Below, piece after piece: positions 8,862 through 18,200 of a stretch of 64,000 nt of DNA. A program made the translations under genes and the position numbers. How positions within the stretch are numbered: position 1 is the first letter of the stretch; each line of letters begins with the position of its first letter. This stretch comes from UBA6183 sp943372215. GTDB lineage: Bacteria > Bacteroidota > Bacteroidia > UKL13-3. The stretch lies in the NCBI GenBank assembly GCA_943372215.1, contig CALRXU020000003.1, positions 186,001-250,000 of the forward strand, given 5' to 3'. The notes beneath the pieces were generated by a model, which saw only the letters and a program-made list of their open reading frames with translations, searched no databases and was not told the DNA's origin.

Positions 8862-9985
8862 ATACATCCATTTCATATCAAGTAGCCATTATTGGTGGCG
8901 GATTGGCCGGACTTACCTTGGCTATACAATTGCGTAAAGCAGGGTTGGCAGTAGTTTTGTTTGAAAAAGAGAAATACCCTTTTCACAAGGTTTGTGGCGA
9001 ATACATTAGCATGGAGAGTTGGGATTTTTTGGAGCGCTTGGGTGTGCCGTTGTCAGCAATGAATTTACCTAAAATTACCCGTTTACATATCACTGCTCCA
9101 AATGGCAATAAACTGTCTCATCAGCTTAAATTAGGTGGCTTTGGCATAAGCAGGCATAAGCTTGATTACACGTTATTCCTCTTAGCCAAAAAACTAGGCG
9201 TTGAAGTAGTAGAAGAGTGTCGTGTAAATGATGTGCAGGAGCAACTTATTTTTACCACACATGGCAACTACAAGGCACAATGTATTGTTGGCAGTTGGGG
9301 CAAACGCTCAAAAATGGACGCCAGTTTAATCCGGGATTTTCAACAACCACAAAACAGGCGATTAAACAATTATGTAGGTATAAAATATCATGTGCAGGCT
9401 GATTTACCAGACAATTTGATTGAATTGCACAATTTCAGAAACGGTTATTGTGGCATCTCTAAAATAGAGGACAATAAATATTGCATGTGTTACCTGGTAA
9501 AAGGAGATGAACTAAAAGAAGCAGGAAACAGCATTAAACAATTAGAAGAAACGGTGCTTCAAAAAAATCCTTTCTTAAACCATTATTTCCGTTCGTTTCC
9601 TTCTTTGTATGAAAAACCATTGAGTATTTCTCAAATCAGTTTTGAACAAAAGACCTTGCAGGAAAACCACATTTTAATGGTAGGTGATGCCGCAGGATTG
9701 ATTACCCCATTGTGCGGCAATGGAATGAGCATGGCCATGCATGCATCGTTTTTGCTGGCCAATCAACTTACATCATATTTTGATGGAACGCTAACCTGGC
9801 AACAAGTGGAAATGAATTATACCCATAATTGGCAAAAACAATTTGCCAATAGGATAAAAACCGGACGTTTTATCCAAAGTTTATTCGGCAACGAATTGCT
9901 TACCAATGCCACATTACAGGTGTTAAAGCCTTTCCCTAAAATGGTGAATTGGTTGGTTACCCAAACGCATGGCAAACCATTTTAA
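8858..9985 (+). CDS. FAD-dependent oxidoreductase, geranylgeranyl-reductase-like
   Basis: 375 residues from the ATG at 8858, which overlaps the methyltransferase stop as ATGA; an upstream GTG at 8831 is less likely. The N-terminal dinucleotide-binding motif is V-A-I-I-G-G-G-L-A-G-L (9-19). Next comes F-E-K-E-K-Y-P-F-H-K-V-C-G-E, characteristic of geranylgeranyl-reductase and halogenase-like flavoproteins. The second FAD motif is V-G-D-A-A-G-L-I-T-P near residue 275, then C-G-N-G-M-S-M-A. The family hydroxylates aromatic rings or reduces prenyl double bonds. Both are plausible here, since a PKS and a prenyltransferase lie in the same operon. Confidence is high for the flavoprotein and low for the specific reaction. 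Confidence 0.88.
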   Translation: MNTSISYQVAIIGGGLAGLTLAIQLRKAGLAVVLFEKEKYPFHKVCGEYISMESWDFLERLGVPLSAMNLPKITRLHITAPNGNKLSHQLKLGGFGISRHKLDYTLFLLAKKLGVEVVEECRVNDVQEQLIFTTHGNYKAQCIVGSWGKRSKMDASLIRDFQQPQNRRLNNYVGIKYHVQADLPDNLIELHNFRNGYCGISKIEDNKYCMCYLVKGDELKEAGNSIKQLEETVLQKNPFLNHYFRSFPSLYEKPLSISQISFEQKTLQENHILMVGDAAGLITPLCGNGMSMAMHASFLLANQLTSYFDGTLTWQQVEMNYTHNWQKQFANRIKTGRFIQSLFGNELLTNATLQVLKPFPKMVNWLVTQTHGKPF

Positions 9986-10006
9986 TTTTGGTTTGTTCAT
10001 CAATAC

Positions 10007-10693
10007 ATGAAGCATTATCTCATTATTGGTGCAAGCAGTGGTATCGGGTTTGAACTAGCGCAACTATTAAGCGCACAAAACAATATAACAGCACTAAGCA
10101 GAACAGCTAACCAACTGTCTGCATTACCAAATACAGTATTTCACATGTGCGATATCTCGCAGGAACAACCTGCGTTTCCTGCCATTGAAACTGCTATTGA
10201 TGGTTTGATTTATTGCCCAGGTACCATTACGTTAAAGCCTTTTCGTTCCATCAAAAACGAAGACTACCTAAACGATTGGAGTATTAATTTTTTAGGAGCC
10301 GTTAAAAGTATTAAACAGTATTTGCCACAATTGCAATTGGCAGAAAAACCAAGTGTATTGTTATTTAGTTCAGTTGCTGCCGGAACAGGCATGGCCTTTC
10401 ATGCCAGCATTGCTTCAGCAAAAGGTGCTGTAGAAAGTTTAACCAAAAGTTTAGCAGCAGAATTTGCGCCTAAAATTCGCTTTAATGCCATTGCTCCATC
10501 ACTTACCCATACCCCATTGGCAGAAAAACTGCTAAATGCTGAAGCCAAAATAAAAGCGGCTGAAGAGCGGCATCCCTTGAAAAAGATTGGCACAGCCACA
10601 GATATTGCCGAAGCGGCACTGTTTCTATTGCAAGCCAATTGGATAACAGGCGAAGTGCTACACATAGATGGCGGCATGAGCAGTTTGCGCTAA
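10007..10693 (+). CDS. Short-chain dehydrogenase/reductase-like protein with altered active site
   Basis: 228 residues. The nucleotide-binding motif G-A-S-S-G-I-G (8-14) is intact, and the active-site serine strand L-F-S-S-V-A-A-G (S121/S122) is present. The Y-x-x-x-K pair is altered: K139 is kept in A-S-A-K-G-A-V-E, but the tyrosine position 135 is isoleucine (F-H-A-S-I-A-S-A-K). The C-terminal I-T-G-E-V-L-H-I-D-G-G-M-S is the usual SDR end. It starts 21 bp after the FAD gene and closes the PKS operon. It may be a reductase using another proton donor (for instance H132), or a non-catalytic nucleotide-binding subunit. Confidence 0.85.
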   Translation: MKHYLIIGASSGIGFELAQLLSAQNNITALSRTANQLSALPNTVFHMCDISQEQPAFPAIETAIDGLIYCPGTITLKPFRSIKNEDYLNDWSINFLGAVKSIKQYLPQLQLAEKPSVLLFSSVAAGTGMAFHASIASAKGAVESLTKSLAAEFAPKIRFNAIAPSLTHTPLAEKLLNAEAKIKAAEERHPLKKIGTATDIAEAALFLLQANWITGEVLHIDGGMSSLR

Positions 10694-11047
10694 TCCAAAC
10701 ATGGCTTGTTTAAGGCAAGATTATATTGTGTTTTAAGATGGCTGATTAAACCCAAATTTGCCACTGACCAATTCATTCGTCTCTTCTGCCTATAAGCGCT
10801 TGTTGGCCTCTTTAATCTTATTCTGTTCACTTTATTGTCGCAATTTATAGGTGTTAAAGATGCTTATGCACCAATTCTCCACAAGGCTTTTTAGCTTCTG
10901 TCTATTTTTTAAGATGGCCTGTATGTCGCATTCCACAAGGCTTCACAATAATTTAACAATACAGTTTTTTATTAAATAGGCAATATCCACTATCACTGCA
11001 ACTGGCGCATGCAAAAAAGCAATGTTATTGTGATTTAGTTTTGAGAT
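10694..11047 (+). other. 354-bp intergenic region without a recognised gene
   Basis: No convincing reading frame is seen. It contains short direct repeats (TTTTAAGATGGC-like near 10731 and 10907, CCACAAGGCTT near 10879 and 10935), which may be decayed sequence. Just before the next gene, TAGTTTTG at 11036-11043 resembles a -7 box but ends only four bases before the ATG, so it is doubtful as a promoter unless the mRNA is leaderless. Confidence 0.4.
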
Positions 11048-12208
11048 ATGATACTGGTAAATAAACTAGAACCCGCTATAACCATTGAGAGCAATCATTA
11101 TACTTGCTTCAGTGAGTTTAGTGAGTTGCTTAAAATTTATGATTTTATTGACCTGCCTGAGTCTATTAAACAAATAGAACAAACCAATAGTGCTACACTG
11201 CGGGCATATTATGCCAATGCAATTGATTACAATTTGGTTGACATTAAGACAGTAAAGTACATTGTTGAACAAAAGATTAAGCCAAGAGCTATTGCCGAGC
11301 GTAGCATTGAACAATATGTAAAAGCAGAGGCATGGTTGAATGAACAACTTGATAAACCACTAAGTATTCAAATGGTTTATGAATTGCAAAAACTACTTAT
11401 TCTTGATTTATACAACAACCGCTCTGATGTAAACCTTTTTACCGCAAATGCTAACCGACTGCCTGAGCGGCTTACTGCTGCTGCTGAAATGGAGTTGGAA
11501 AGTTTGTTTGAGTACATGAATCATGACGATGAACACCATCCTATTGTAAAAGGTTGGGTGCTTCATTTTAAGTTATTACAAATACGGTTGTTTAGTGAGG
11601 CCAAGTCAAAAATTGCCAGCTTACTGCATTATTTTTGGTTAACCCAACAACAAGTAAACTTGCATGGGTTGCTCAGTTTAGAGCATGAATTGTACAACCA
11701 CAAAAGCGATTATCAACCTTTGCTGGGTGAAACCCGCGATTTGGAAAAAACAATCTTCACCGAGCAGCAGCAACTTGACTTTGGCATGGTGTTGTTTACC
11801 AACCAGCTTGATCGGCTAAAAACGTTGTTACGTTCCTATTTCAGGCAACAGGTAGAGTTTGAAAAATTGAATGCCCGCCAGAAAAACATCATGAATTATG
11901 TGTTTGAGCGTGGTTACAAACTAAAGGAGTTTGATGATGCTGTATTGAATCAACGCCAAAAGCTGATTATGTACATTATTCAACATAAAGGCTTTATCAG
12001 CACCAAGGAGTTGGTAACAGAATTTGATTGCAACCGCAAAACCATTCAACGTGATTTTACCACCCTTGTTGATTTGAATTTGGTTAAAGTAATTGGTAAG
12101 GGTGCTGGATTAAGGTACGCAGTAAACGTAACAGAAACCCGACACGATTATCTAGCATCCTATCAAAGCCCTTTGGTGGCTGATGATACCGAAGGCTTAC
12201 CTGAATAA
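11048..12208 (+). CDS. Degenerate Fic-domain protein with C-terminal HTH domain
   Basis: 386 residues. The middle part aligns by eye with a Fic domain: a helix H-H-P-I-V-K-G-W-V-L-H-F (163-174), then Q-I-R-L-F-S-E-A-K-S-K-I-A-S-L-L (178-193). Fic enzymes need H-P-F-x-D/E-G-N-G-R; here H is R180, P is L181, and G-N-G-R is A185-K-S-K188, so AMP transfer is not expected. The C-terminus (about 300-360) is a DeoR-like winged helix: G-F-I-S-T-K-E-L-V-T-E-F-D-C-N-R-K-T-I-Q-R-D-F. It is probably a DNA-binding regulator that kept the Fic scaffold for sensing. The gene is monocistronic, convergent with the DUF2795 gene, and ends at a shared terminator. Confidence 0.75.
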   Translation: MILVNKLEPAITIESNHYTCFSEFSELLKIYDFIDLPESIKQIEQTNSATLRAYYANAIDYNLVDIKTVKYIVEQKIKPRAIAERSIEQYVKAEAWLNEQLDKPLSIQMVYELQKLLILDLYNNRSDVNLFTANANRLPERLTAAAEMELESLFEYMNHDDEHHPIVKGWVLHFKLLQIRLFSEAKSKIASLLHYFWLTQQQVNLHGLLSLEHELYNHKSDYQPLLGETRDLEKTIFTEQQQLDFGMVLFTNQLDRLKTLLRSYFRQQVEFEKLNARQKNIMNYVFERGYKLKEFDDAVLNQRQKLIMYIIQHKGFISTKELVTEFDCNRKTIQRDFTTLVDLNLVKVIGKGAGLRYAVNVTETRHDYLASYQSPLVADDTEGLPE

Positions 12209-12229
12209 CCAAAGTTAACATGCATAAAA

Positions 12230-12264
12230 AAGGGATTGGCCAATAACCAATCCCTTCTTTTTTT
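12230..12264. terminator. Bidirectional intrinsic terminator
   Basis: Perfect 10-bp stem AAGGGATTGG / CCAATCCCTT with a 7-base loop. It has a T-run on the plus side (12258-12264) and an A-run on its left (12226-12231) that gives a U-run for minus-strand transcripts. It sits between the convergent Fic-like and DUF2795 genes and can serve both. Confidence 0.85.
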
Positions 12265-12484
12265 ACAATTCGTCTTCGTTGTAAAAATAATCTTCGTTAG
12301 TCGGATAATCCGGCCAAACTTCCTCAATACTTTCAAACGGCTCGCCATCATCTTCCATTTCTTGGAGGTTTTCAATTACTTCAAGTGGTGCTCCACTGCG
12401 TATTGCATAATCTATTAACTCGTCTTTGGTAGCAGGCCATGGCGCATCGTCCAAGTATGAGGCTAATTCTAAAGTCCAGTACAT
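12263..12484 (-). CDS. DUF2795 small acidic protein
   Basis: 73 residues, strongly acidic. The sequence (W-T-L-E-L-A-S-Y-L-D-D-A-P-W-P-A-T-K at the N-terminus, then D-E-L-I-D-Y-A-I-R-S-G-A-P) is that of the Bacteroidota DUF2795 family, which is short, very conserved and of unknown function. The C-terminal half (E-E-V-W-P-D-Y-P-T-N-E-D) is also typical, so the protein is full length. No neighbour gives a hint of its role. A 15-bp palindrome lies upstream. Confidence 0.88.
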   Translation of the reverse strand: MYWTLELASYLDDAPWPATKDELIDYAIRSGAPLEVIENLQEMEDDGEPFESIEEVWPDYPTNEDYFYNEDEL

Positions 12485-12551
12485 AATCGTTTCGTTTTAA
12501 TTTAACGCGAATATAAAAAACTCTGCCTTTAAAAAAAGTTATTTTTAAGTG

Positions 12552-12566
12552 AGGTAAACTTTACCT
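12552..12566. promoter_or_regulatory. Perfect 15-bp palindrome, possible operator
   Basis: AGGTAAACTTTACCT is a perfect 7+1+7 inverted repeat between the menE-like stop (12580) and the DUF2795 start (12484). Size and symmetry suit a dimeric repressor site controlling the DUF2795 gene, but no second site or known regulator match supports this. Confidence 0.35.
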
Positions 12567-12579
12567 AATTATCAACCCG

Positions 12580-13662
12580 TTAGGCCGATAAAATCTTTTG
12601 CAAAGTGGCCTTTTTATCCAGCTTCCCACTTTCCAGCTTCTCAAACTCCCGCACAAAGTAAATATGCCTTGGGGCTGCGTATTTGCCTAACTTTTCTTTA
12701 CAATAAGCAATAATTTGCTCCAACACCTCATCGGCCAATTGTTCGCCAAGTAACACTGCTACTACTACTTCCCCAAACTTCTCATCCTTTTTTCTGCATA
12801 CAAACAGTGGCTTAGTTGGAAAACCCAAATCAATGAGTTTTTCCATAATGGTATGTTCCACATCATAACTGAATACTTTTATACCGCCACTGTTAATCAC
12901 ATCATCAATACGCCCTATCAACTCAAAACTATTTTCATTTACCAACTTTACCACATCGTTGGTTAATAGCCATTGTTCATTGGTAACAGGGGCTTCAATG
13001 CACAAACAGTTTCTTTCATCAACCCTTATCTTTACGCCTGGCAAGGCGCGGTAATACAAATCAACTCCCACTTGCCTTAAAGCGATGTGGCTCAATGTTT
13101 CTGTCATGCCATAGGTTTGCCAAACCTTACAATGTAACAATGATAAAGCCGCAAGGCTCTCTTCACTGGCAGCTGCTCCACCTAATAAAATTTGTTTAAA
13201 CCCATTTAACTTTTGCTGCATAGGCAGCACTTGTTGGGCCTCATATACCTGCATGGGTACGAAAGACGCAAGTGTGTATTGGTGATTCAACGCCACATCT
13301 TCCAACGGATTTGCGGCAGGTTGCACAATGGTAATATCACAACCCAATTCCATTCCTCGCACCAACATCATGGCACCACCTATCATTTGCGAGTTGATGC
13401 AAAGATAAATGTGCTCTGACGCGGTTAACTGCAATGCGGTAATGGTTGCTTGTGCACTCAATACCATATGCGCTCTTTGCGCTTGTATGGAGGTTGGTGC
13501 TCCTGTGCTTCCAGAGGTATTAAACGTAAAAGTATCGGCCCCATTCAACCAATGTTTACAAAAGTCGAATGTTTGTTGAAAATACTCATCCTTGAATAAG
13601 AAATTTCCTGCTTTTACCTCATCAAAAGAAAAGGCTTTATCTTGCGCAAAAATAACTTGCAT
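12580..13662 (-). CDS. menE: AMP-forming acyl-CoA ligase, MenE-like (o-succinylbenzoate-CoA ligase)
   Basis: 360 residues, the short form seen in Bacteroidota MenE. Adenylation motifs in order: T-S-G-S-T-G-A-P-T (phosphate loop, near 50), G-G-A-A-A-S-E-E, T-Y-G-M-T-E-T (near 185), L-T-N-D-V-V, G-R-I-D-D-V-I-N-S-G-G-I-K, and the catalytic lysine segment S-G-K-L-D-K-K near the C-terminus. MenE activates o-succinylbenzoate as the CoA thioester in menaquinone synthesis. No other men gene is visible here, so the gene is scattered from its pathway, or the enzyme activates another acid, possibly a starter for the nearby PKS. It is divergent from the DUF456 gene, 18 bp apart. Confidence 0.75.
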   Translation of the reverse strand: MQVIFAQDKAFSFDEVKAGNFLFKDEYFQQTFDFCKHWLNGADTFTFNTSGSTGAPTSIQAQRAHMVLSAQATITALQLTASEHIYLCINSQMIGGAMMLVRGMELGCDITIVQPAANPLEDVALNHQYTLASFVPMQVYEAQQVLPMQQKLNGFKQILLGGAAASEESLAALSLLHCKVWQTYGMTETLSHIALRQVGVDLYYRALPGVKIRVDERNCLCIEAPVTNEQWLLTNDVVKLVNENSFELIGRIDDVINSGGIKVFSYDVEHTIMEKLIDLGFPTKPLFVCRKKDEKFGEVVVAVLLGEQLADEVLEQIIAYCKEKLGKYAAPRHIYFVREFEKLESGKLDKKATLQKILSA

Positions 13663-13680
13663 AGCGCAAAGGTATAAAAC

Positions 13681-14160
13681 ATGGATGTAGTTTTACTTAT
13701 TTTAGCTTTTGTATTTTTAGGGGTCGGCATTGTGGGCAGTGTATTGCCAGCTTTACCCGGACCACCTTTAGCCTTTGCGGGCTTGGTGGCAACATATTTT
13801 ACCTCCTATCAGCCCATTGCATGGGGTTGGTTGGTGGCATATGGCATTTTGGTAGTGGCCCTGATTGTTGTTGATTTATGGTTACCTGCTTTAGCCACCA
13901 AATTTACCGGGGGCAGCAGCAGGGGCGCAACTGGTGCAAATATTGGCATGCTGGTAGGTGTATTTATCCCCATACCCTTTGGCATTTTTATCGGAGCATT
14001 TTTAGGGTCGGTAGTTGGTGAGTTGCAAACTGGTAAAACAACTCGACACGCCTTAAGAGCCGCTTTTGGCGTATTTATTGGGTTGGTTGGAGGTATTGTG
14101 CTTAAGGTGGTGTTTTGTGTGGCGATGTTGCTGCACCTGATTTTCGGGCTGATATTTTAA
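13681..14160 (+). CDS. DUF456 membrane protein
   Basis: 159 residues, with about four hydrophobic helices and glycine-rich turns. The N-terminus (G-V-G-I-V-G-S-V-L-P-A-L-P-G-P-P-L-A-F-A-G) is the hallmark of DUF456, an inner-membrane family of unknown function. The second half has the duplicated glycine-zipper-like stretch (G-A-F-L-G-S-V-V-G-E). Its stop overlaps the stop of the convergent trmB gene by 3 bp. Role unknown. Confidence 0.85.
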   Translation: MDVVLLILAFVFLGVGIVGSVLPALPGPPLAFAGLVATYFTSYQPIAWGWLVAYGILVVALIVVDLWLPALATKFTGGSSRGATGANIGMLVGVFIPIPFGIFIGAFLGSVVGELQTGKTTRHALRAAFGVFIGLVGGIVLKVVFCVAMLLHLIFGLIF

Positions 14161-14894
14161 ATGCCTGTGCTTTCTCGCAAGGCCACTAGTTTTAGCCTTT
14201 CTTGTTCAAACCAATCCTCAAACTGTTTTGCTTTTTCTTCGGTAAAACGATCCAGCTTAAAACGGGTAAACTTAATTTTTTTGCCTTTGGCCATAAACAG
14301 GTTTTCGTAGTAGGTGCGCACATTTTTAAGCATAGGTTCAGCAGTTGGGTTGGCATGCACATCAACCTCCACCACTTCTGGTGTTATTTGTAGGTGTTGA
14401 AGCATGTTTTGAGTAAAGTCAAACAACTCATCACTGTCTGTTTTAAAGTTGATGTTTCCACCAGATTTAAGGATGTGCTGGTATAACCTTAAAAATCGGG
14501 TATGGGTGAGGCGGTGTTTGGCACTGCGTGAGCGCACAAAAGGGTCAGGAAAGGTAATCCATATCTCTTCCACCTCCTGCGCATCAAATAACTCATGTAT
14601 GCGGTGCATAATGGCGCGTACAAAAGCCACATTGTTCATTCCTTTTTCCAATGCTTTATTTGCACCAACCCACATGCGGTTGCTTTTAATATCTACACCA
14701 ATAAAATTTTTATTGGGATAGGCTTCTGCCAATGCCACGGTATATTCACCTTTGCCACAGCCCAACTCCAACACAATGGGATTGTTGTTATGAAATACCT
14801 CTTTGTGCCAATTGCCTTTTAATTGGTAGGGGAAATCAAACGTATGCGGAAACTGGGTAAATTCTGCAAACCGTTTCAGTTTTTGCTTAGCCAT
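14157..14894 (-). CDS. trmB: tRNA (guanine-N7-)-methyltransferase TrmB
   Basis: 245 residues. SAM motif V-L-E-L-G-C-G-K-G-E-Y-T near residue 43 is followed by F-I-G-V-D-I-K and the TrmB signature W-I-T-F-P-D-P-F-V-R-S-R-S-A-K-H-R-L-T. The enzyme methylates G46 in the variable loop of tRNAs. It fits the family in length and motif order. A tRNA-Arg gene with its own terminator lies just upstream on the same strand. Confidence 0.93.
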   Translation of the reverse strand: MAKQKLKRFAEFTQFPHTFDFPYQLKGNWHKEVFHNNNPIVLELGCGKGEYTVALAEAYPNKNFIGVDIKSNRMWVGANKALEKGMNNVAFVRAIMHRIHELFDAQEVEEIWITFPDPFVRSRSAKHRLTHTRFLRLYQHILKSGGNINFKTDSDELFDFTQNMLQHLQITPEVVEVDVHANPTAEPMLKNVRTYYENLFMAKGKKIKFTRFKLDRFTEEKAKQFEDWFEQERLKLVALRESTGI

Positions 14895-14917
14895 GCATCT
14901 CTTTCATTGTGTTATCA

Positions 14918-14943
14918 AAAAAAAGCACCCTTTTTGGGGGTGC
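14918..14943 (-). terminator. Intrinsic terminator of the tRNA-Arg gene
   Basis: On the minus strand, GCACCC / GGGTGC form the core stem around a short loop and are followed by eight Us (the plus-strand A-run 14917-14924). It lies 12 bases after the tRNA 3' end and before trmB, so it separates the two transcripts. Confidence 0.8.
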
Positions 14944-14955
14944 TTGTTATTTTGG

Positions 14956-15027
14956 TAGTCTCGACAGGAATCGAACCTGTATCAAATGTTTAGGAAACAT
15001 CTATTCTATCCATTGAACTACGAGACC
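14956..15027 (-). tRNA. tRNA-Arg(CCT)
   Basis: A 72-nt cloverleaf can be folded by hand. The acceptor is GGTCTCG with CGAGACT (one G-U pair) and discriminator A. The D stem is GTTC/GAAT, the anticodon stem GATGT/ACATT with loop TTCCTAA, and the T arm ACAGG-TTCGATT-CCTGT. Anticodon CCT (complement of 14992-14994) reads AGG, arginine. CCA is not encoded. Confidence 0.95.
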
Positions 15028-15251
15028 AACAAGCTGCAAAGAAACAACTCCCACACTAATTTTTAAAATTTAATTGCGATCAACCTCTTTAAACACCATA
15101 AAATCAAGTGTTTTTGTCTGTTTTGGACATTTAATTCTGCAACAAATAGGTTGTTTTAGCCTGTGCACTGCTATTGCCGACAGATAAATATATGGGAGTT
15201 AAACCCAAGGTGATGTGCTTTGGCATTGTTACTATAAATTGATACTGGATA

Positions 15252-18200
15252 TTAATTCGTTTTCACCAGTTTAATTACTTTGGTTTGTTGTTGTCCGGTT
15301 ACCCGAACAAAATAGATACCTGAAATTAATTCATCTGACTTTTGTAAAGTAATTTGGTTGTTACCCTGTTGAGCAAACAGTTGACGATTATACACAACCT
15401 TTCCATTCATATCTGTAATGGTTACTTCAAAATTCTCTTCCACATCAGTGTTTATAAGCATAGAGATAACACCCGAGGTTGGATTTGGATAAACCACCAT
15501 TTCGTTTGAAGATGTTTTTGGTTTGCTTAACATTACAGTTTCACTGTATTCAAATCTGCCATTATAGTCAACTTGTTTTAAGCGATAGTAAACAATAGGT
15601 GCTTTTGCTAAAATACCAGCATCAATAAATTGGTAGCTATTTATTTTATTGCTGTTGCCAGCCCCTTCTATAAACTCAGCAAACTCAAACGTACTTCCGT
15701 CAAATGAACGCTCCAACTCAAATCCTTTATTGCTTACTTCAGCGGCTGTAGTCCATGTAACCCGTGCATCAGTGGATGTGGCTTTGGCATTAAAGGAAAG
15801 TAATTTTACAGGCAATGGGTTACTTACAATCTCGTCTGCACCCATATAGGTAAATATGGTGTTTCGTAACTCGTTGTCAATATCACGGGTAATACCAGGT
15901 ATTGGTAAACAACGTAAACTGGTATCGCCAATAGAAGTACCTGCAAGGTGCGCATCGGTATTTGAAACAAACGTAACAGCCTTGCTAACGGAGTTGGCAT
16001 CTTTGCCGGTAACTGCTCTAAATGTATTTAAATTCGAGAGTTCCGTGCCTGTTCCAACAGCACCAATTCCACCAGTAACTGCCAACTGACTAAGCGTGCC
16101 TGTTACAAAATATGCATTATAGTTTAATGTAAGATTCGTAAATGTCGTTGAGCCTAGTCCTATTGCAAAGTTTTTACCCGGCCCGAATGTTGACAGGCTG
16201 TTTGAAAAAATATTATTGCGAATATCCATGGTCGGATTACCTGTTCCCACTGCTATACCATAAATACTAGACGAACTCGAAATGAATCCATTCATTGAAA
16301 CGGTATTGTGCAAAATTCGTGTAACTGACCCTATTCCCCCACCTGCATATATACTAGCCACATAATTGTTAGGTGTTGCTTGGGACTGCACGCCTGTTAT
16401 GAGGTTGTTATAGATAGAGTCCGTTCCAGAAGATGCTGGTGTGATGCAAATACCAAATGCACTAGCAGCTCCGGTAGATGCAACTGGGCCAATTGTATTG
16501 TTTCTTACAACAGCATTTGTTACCTCACTTCCTACAGGATAAAACTGATTGGTAGCGCTATAGCCTAAAGAAATGCCAACCAATGAGTTTGTATTAGAAG
16601 CACTAGTAATGTTACCAACCAAGTTATTCTCAATTAACAGGTTGTTCTGAAAGTTGGCCAAAATACCCCTATGACCAATATTTAATGGTGTTGTTCCATT
16701 GATGGTGTTGAATGAAATAACATTGTTATTATCTTTTAGTACAACAGAATTCCCTCCAAGATAAATACCATTTAACGCACCTCTTATCTCGCAATTGGTA
16801 ATCGTGTTATTGTTATTGCCCTTACCAGCACTTGTTAACGCTATTGTTTCTGACCCAAAACCAATACACACCAATGTTCCCGTTGGACTACTTCCCCAAA
16901 CTCTTGCGTTCTTAATCACATTAAAGGTTGCCGGATTATCTATTAATAAGTTTGTATATCCCCATATTACCGCAGAGGTTGCACTGGTACTTAAGTTTCT
17001 AATTAGCAGGTTTCTTGAGTTTGTTCCATTGTTTGACCCATCTATGGTAAAATAGTCAGTACCATTTAACCTGAATAAAGCCGAAGTAACTGACCCTGCA
17101 ATGTTCACATTTAATCCTGCACCTGGTTTAATCACCACCCCTTTTGTGGCACTAGCGCCATAAATCTCCCGAATTTCGATTGGGAAAGTTTCCGTAGTTG
17201 AATTGTATAATGTATCCACCAACTCAAACACTACATTACCAGAAATACCAAGTTGGTTAAGCTTATTAACTGCCGCTGTTATGCTGATAAAGTTGGGAGA
17301 AACCTGAGTAGAGCCAATGAAATATATCCCATTCAGCGGCCTATCCCTAATAATATAACTGTTTGGATTAGTAGGCGCTGTGATTATATTAGACACAGAG
17401 GTCGCAGATAATCCATAATATGGATTGGCTCCTATATTACCCACCGCATCTTGAGCAACCACAAAATACTGAATGGTATCTCCAATAACTATACTACCTC
17501 CGCTTAACTTGGTATAATCTATGGTAAAGTTAAATGGCGATGTTGTGCTTGATGTTTCCACAAACTTCCAACCATTGCTTGCTGATGTGTTTCCTAAAAA
17601 CACATTGGCATCTGACCTTTTCTTATAATAAATCCGTGGTTTAAAAGTACTAGTATTAACCCCTGAGTTATCTGTAATTGCAACCCCTCCACTGATTATC
17701 AATTGGCTAGAAACAGTATCCCTTACAAGATTGTTGTAAGAGATATTAGGAGGGGATAAATCCAATCCGGTAAAGTTTCCCGCATCCGCGCCAATATCAG
17801 TAGGCGTAAGCGTATTACGTTGTTGATTATCAAAATCGGTTAAAATTCCTGTCAAAGGTACTCCAGCCCCTTCAACTGGTGTTGGAGAGGTTGGGTTAAT
17901 ATGTAAATCAACGGTTCCAGCAGCAGAATTTGGTGAAACAAAACTAGGATTGTAGGCTATTGAGTTGAAATCTGTTAATGAAGCACCACGAAAGTCCGTT
18001 AAATTTGGATACACGATTGAACCAATTCGTGCCAATGCATAACCCGCAATATTGGTATCCACGTAGAATACGTTATTGGCTGATGTTAAGAAGCTTGTAT
18101 TATTTAACCCGATGGCCACATCTAATCCGCTAAGACCATTGGTATTATACCTTAAATTTGCAAAGATATTATTCACTATAGAATCTCCTCCCCCTCCAGT

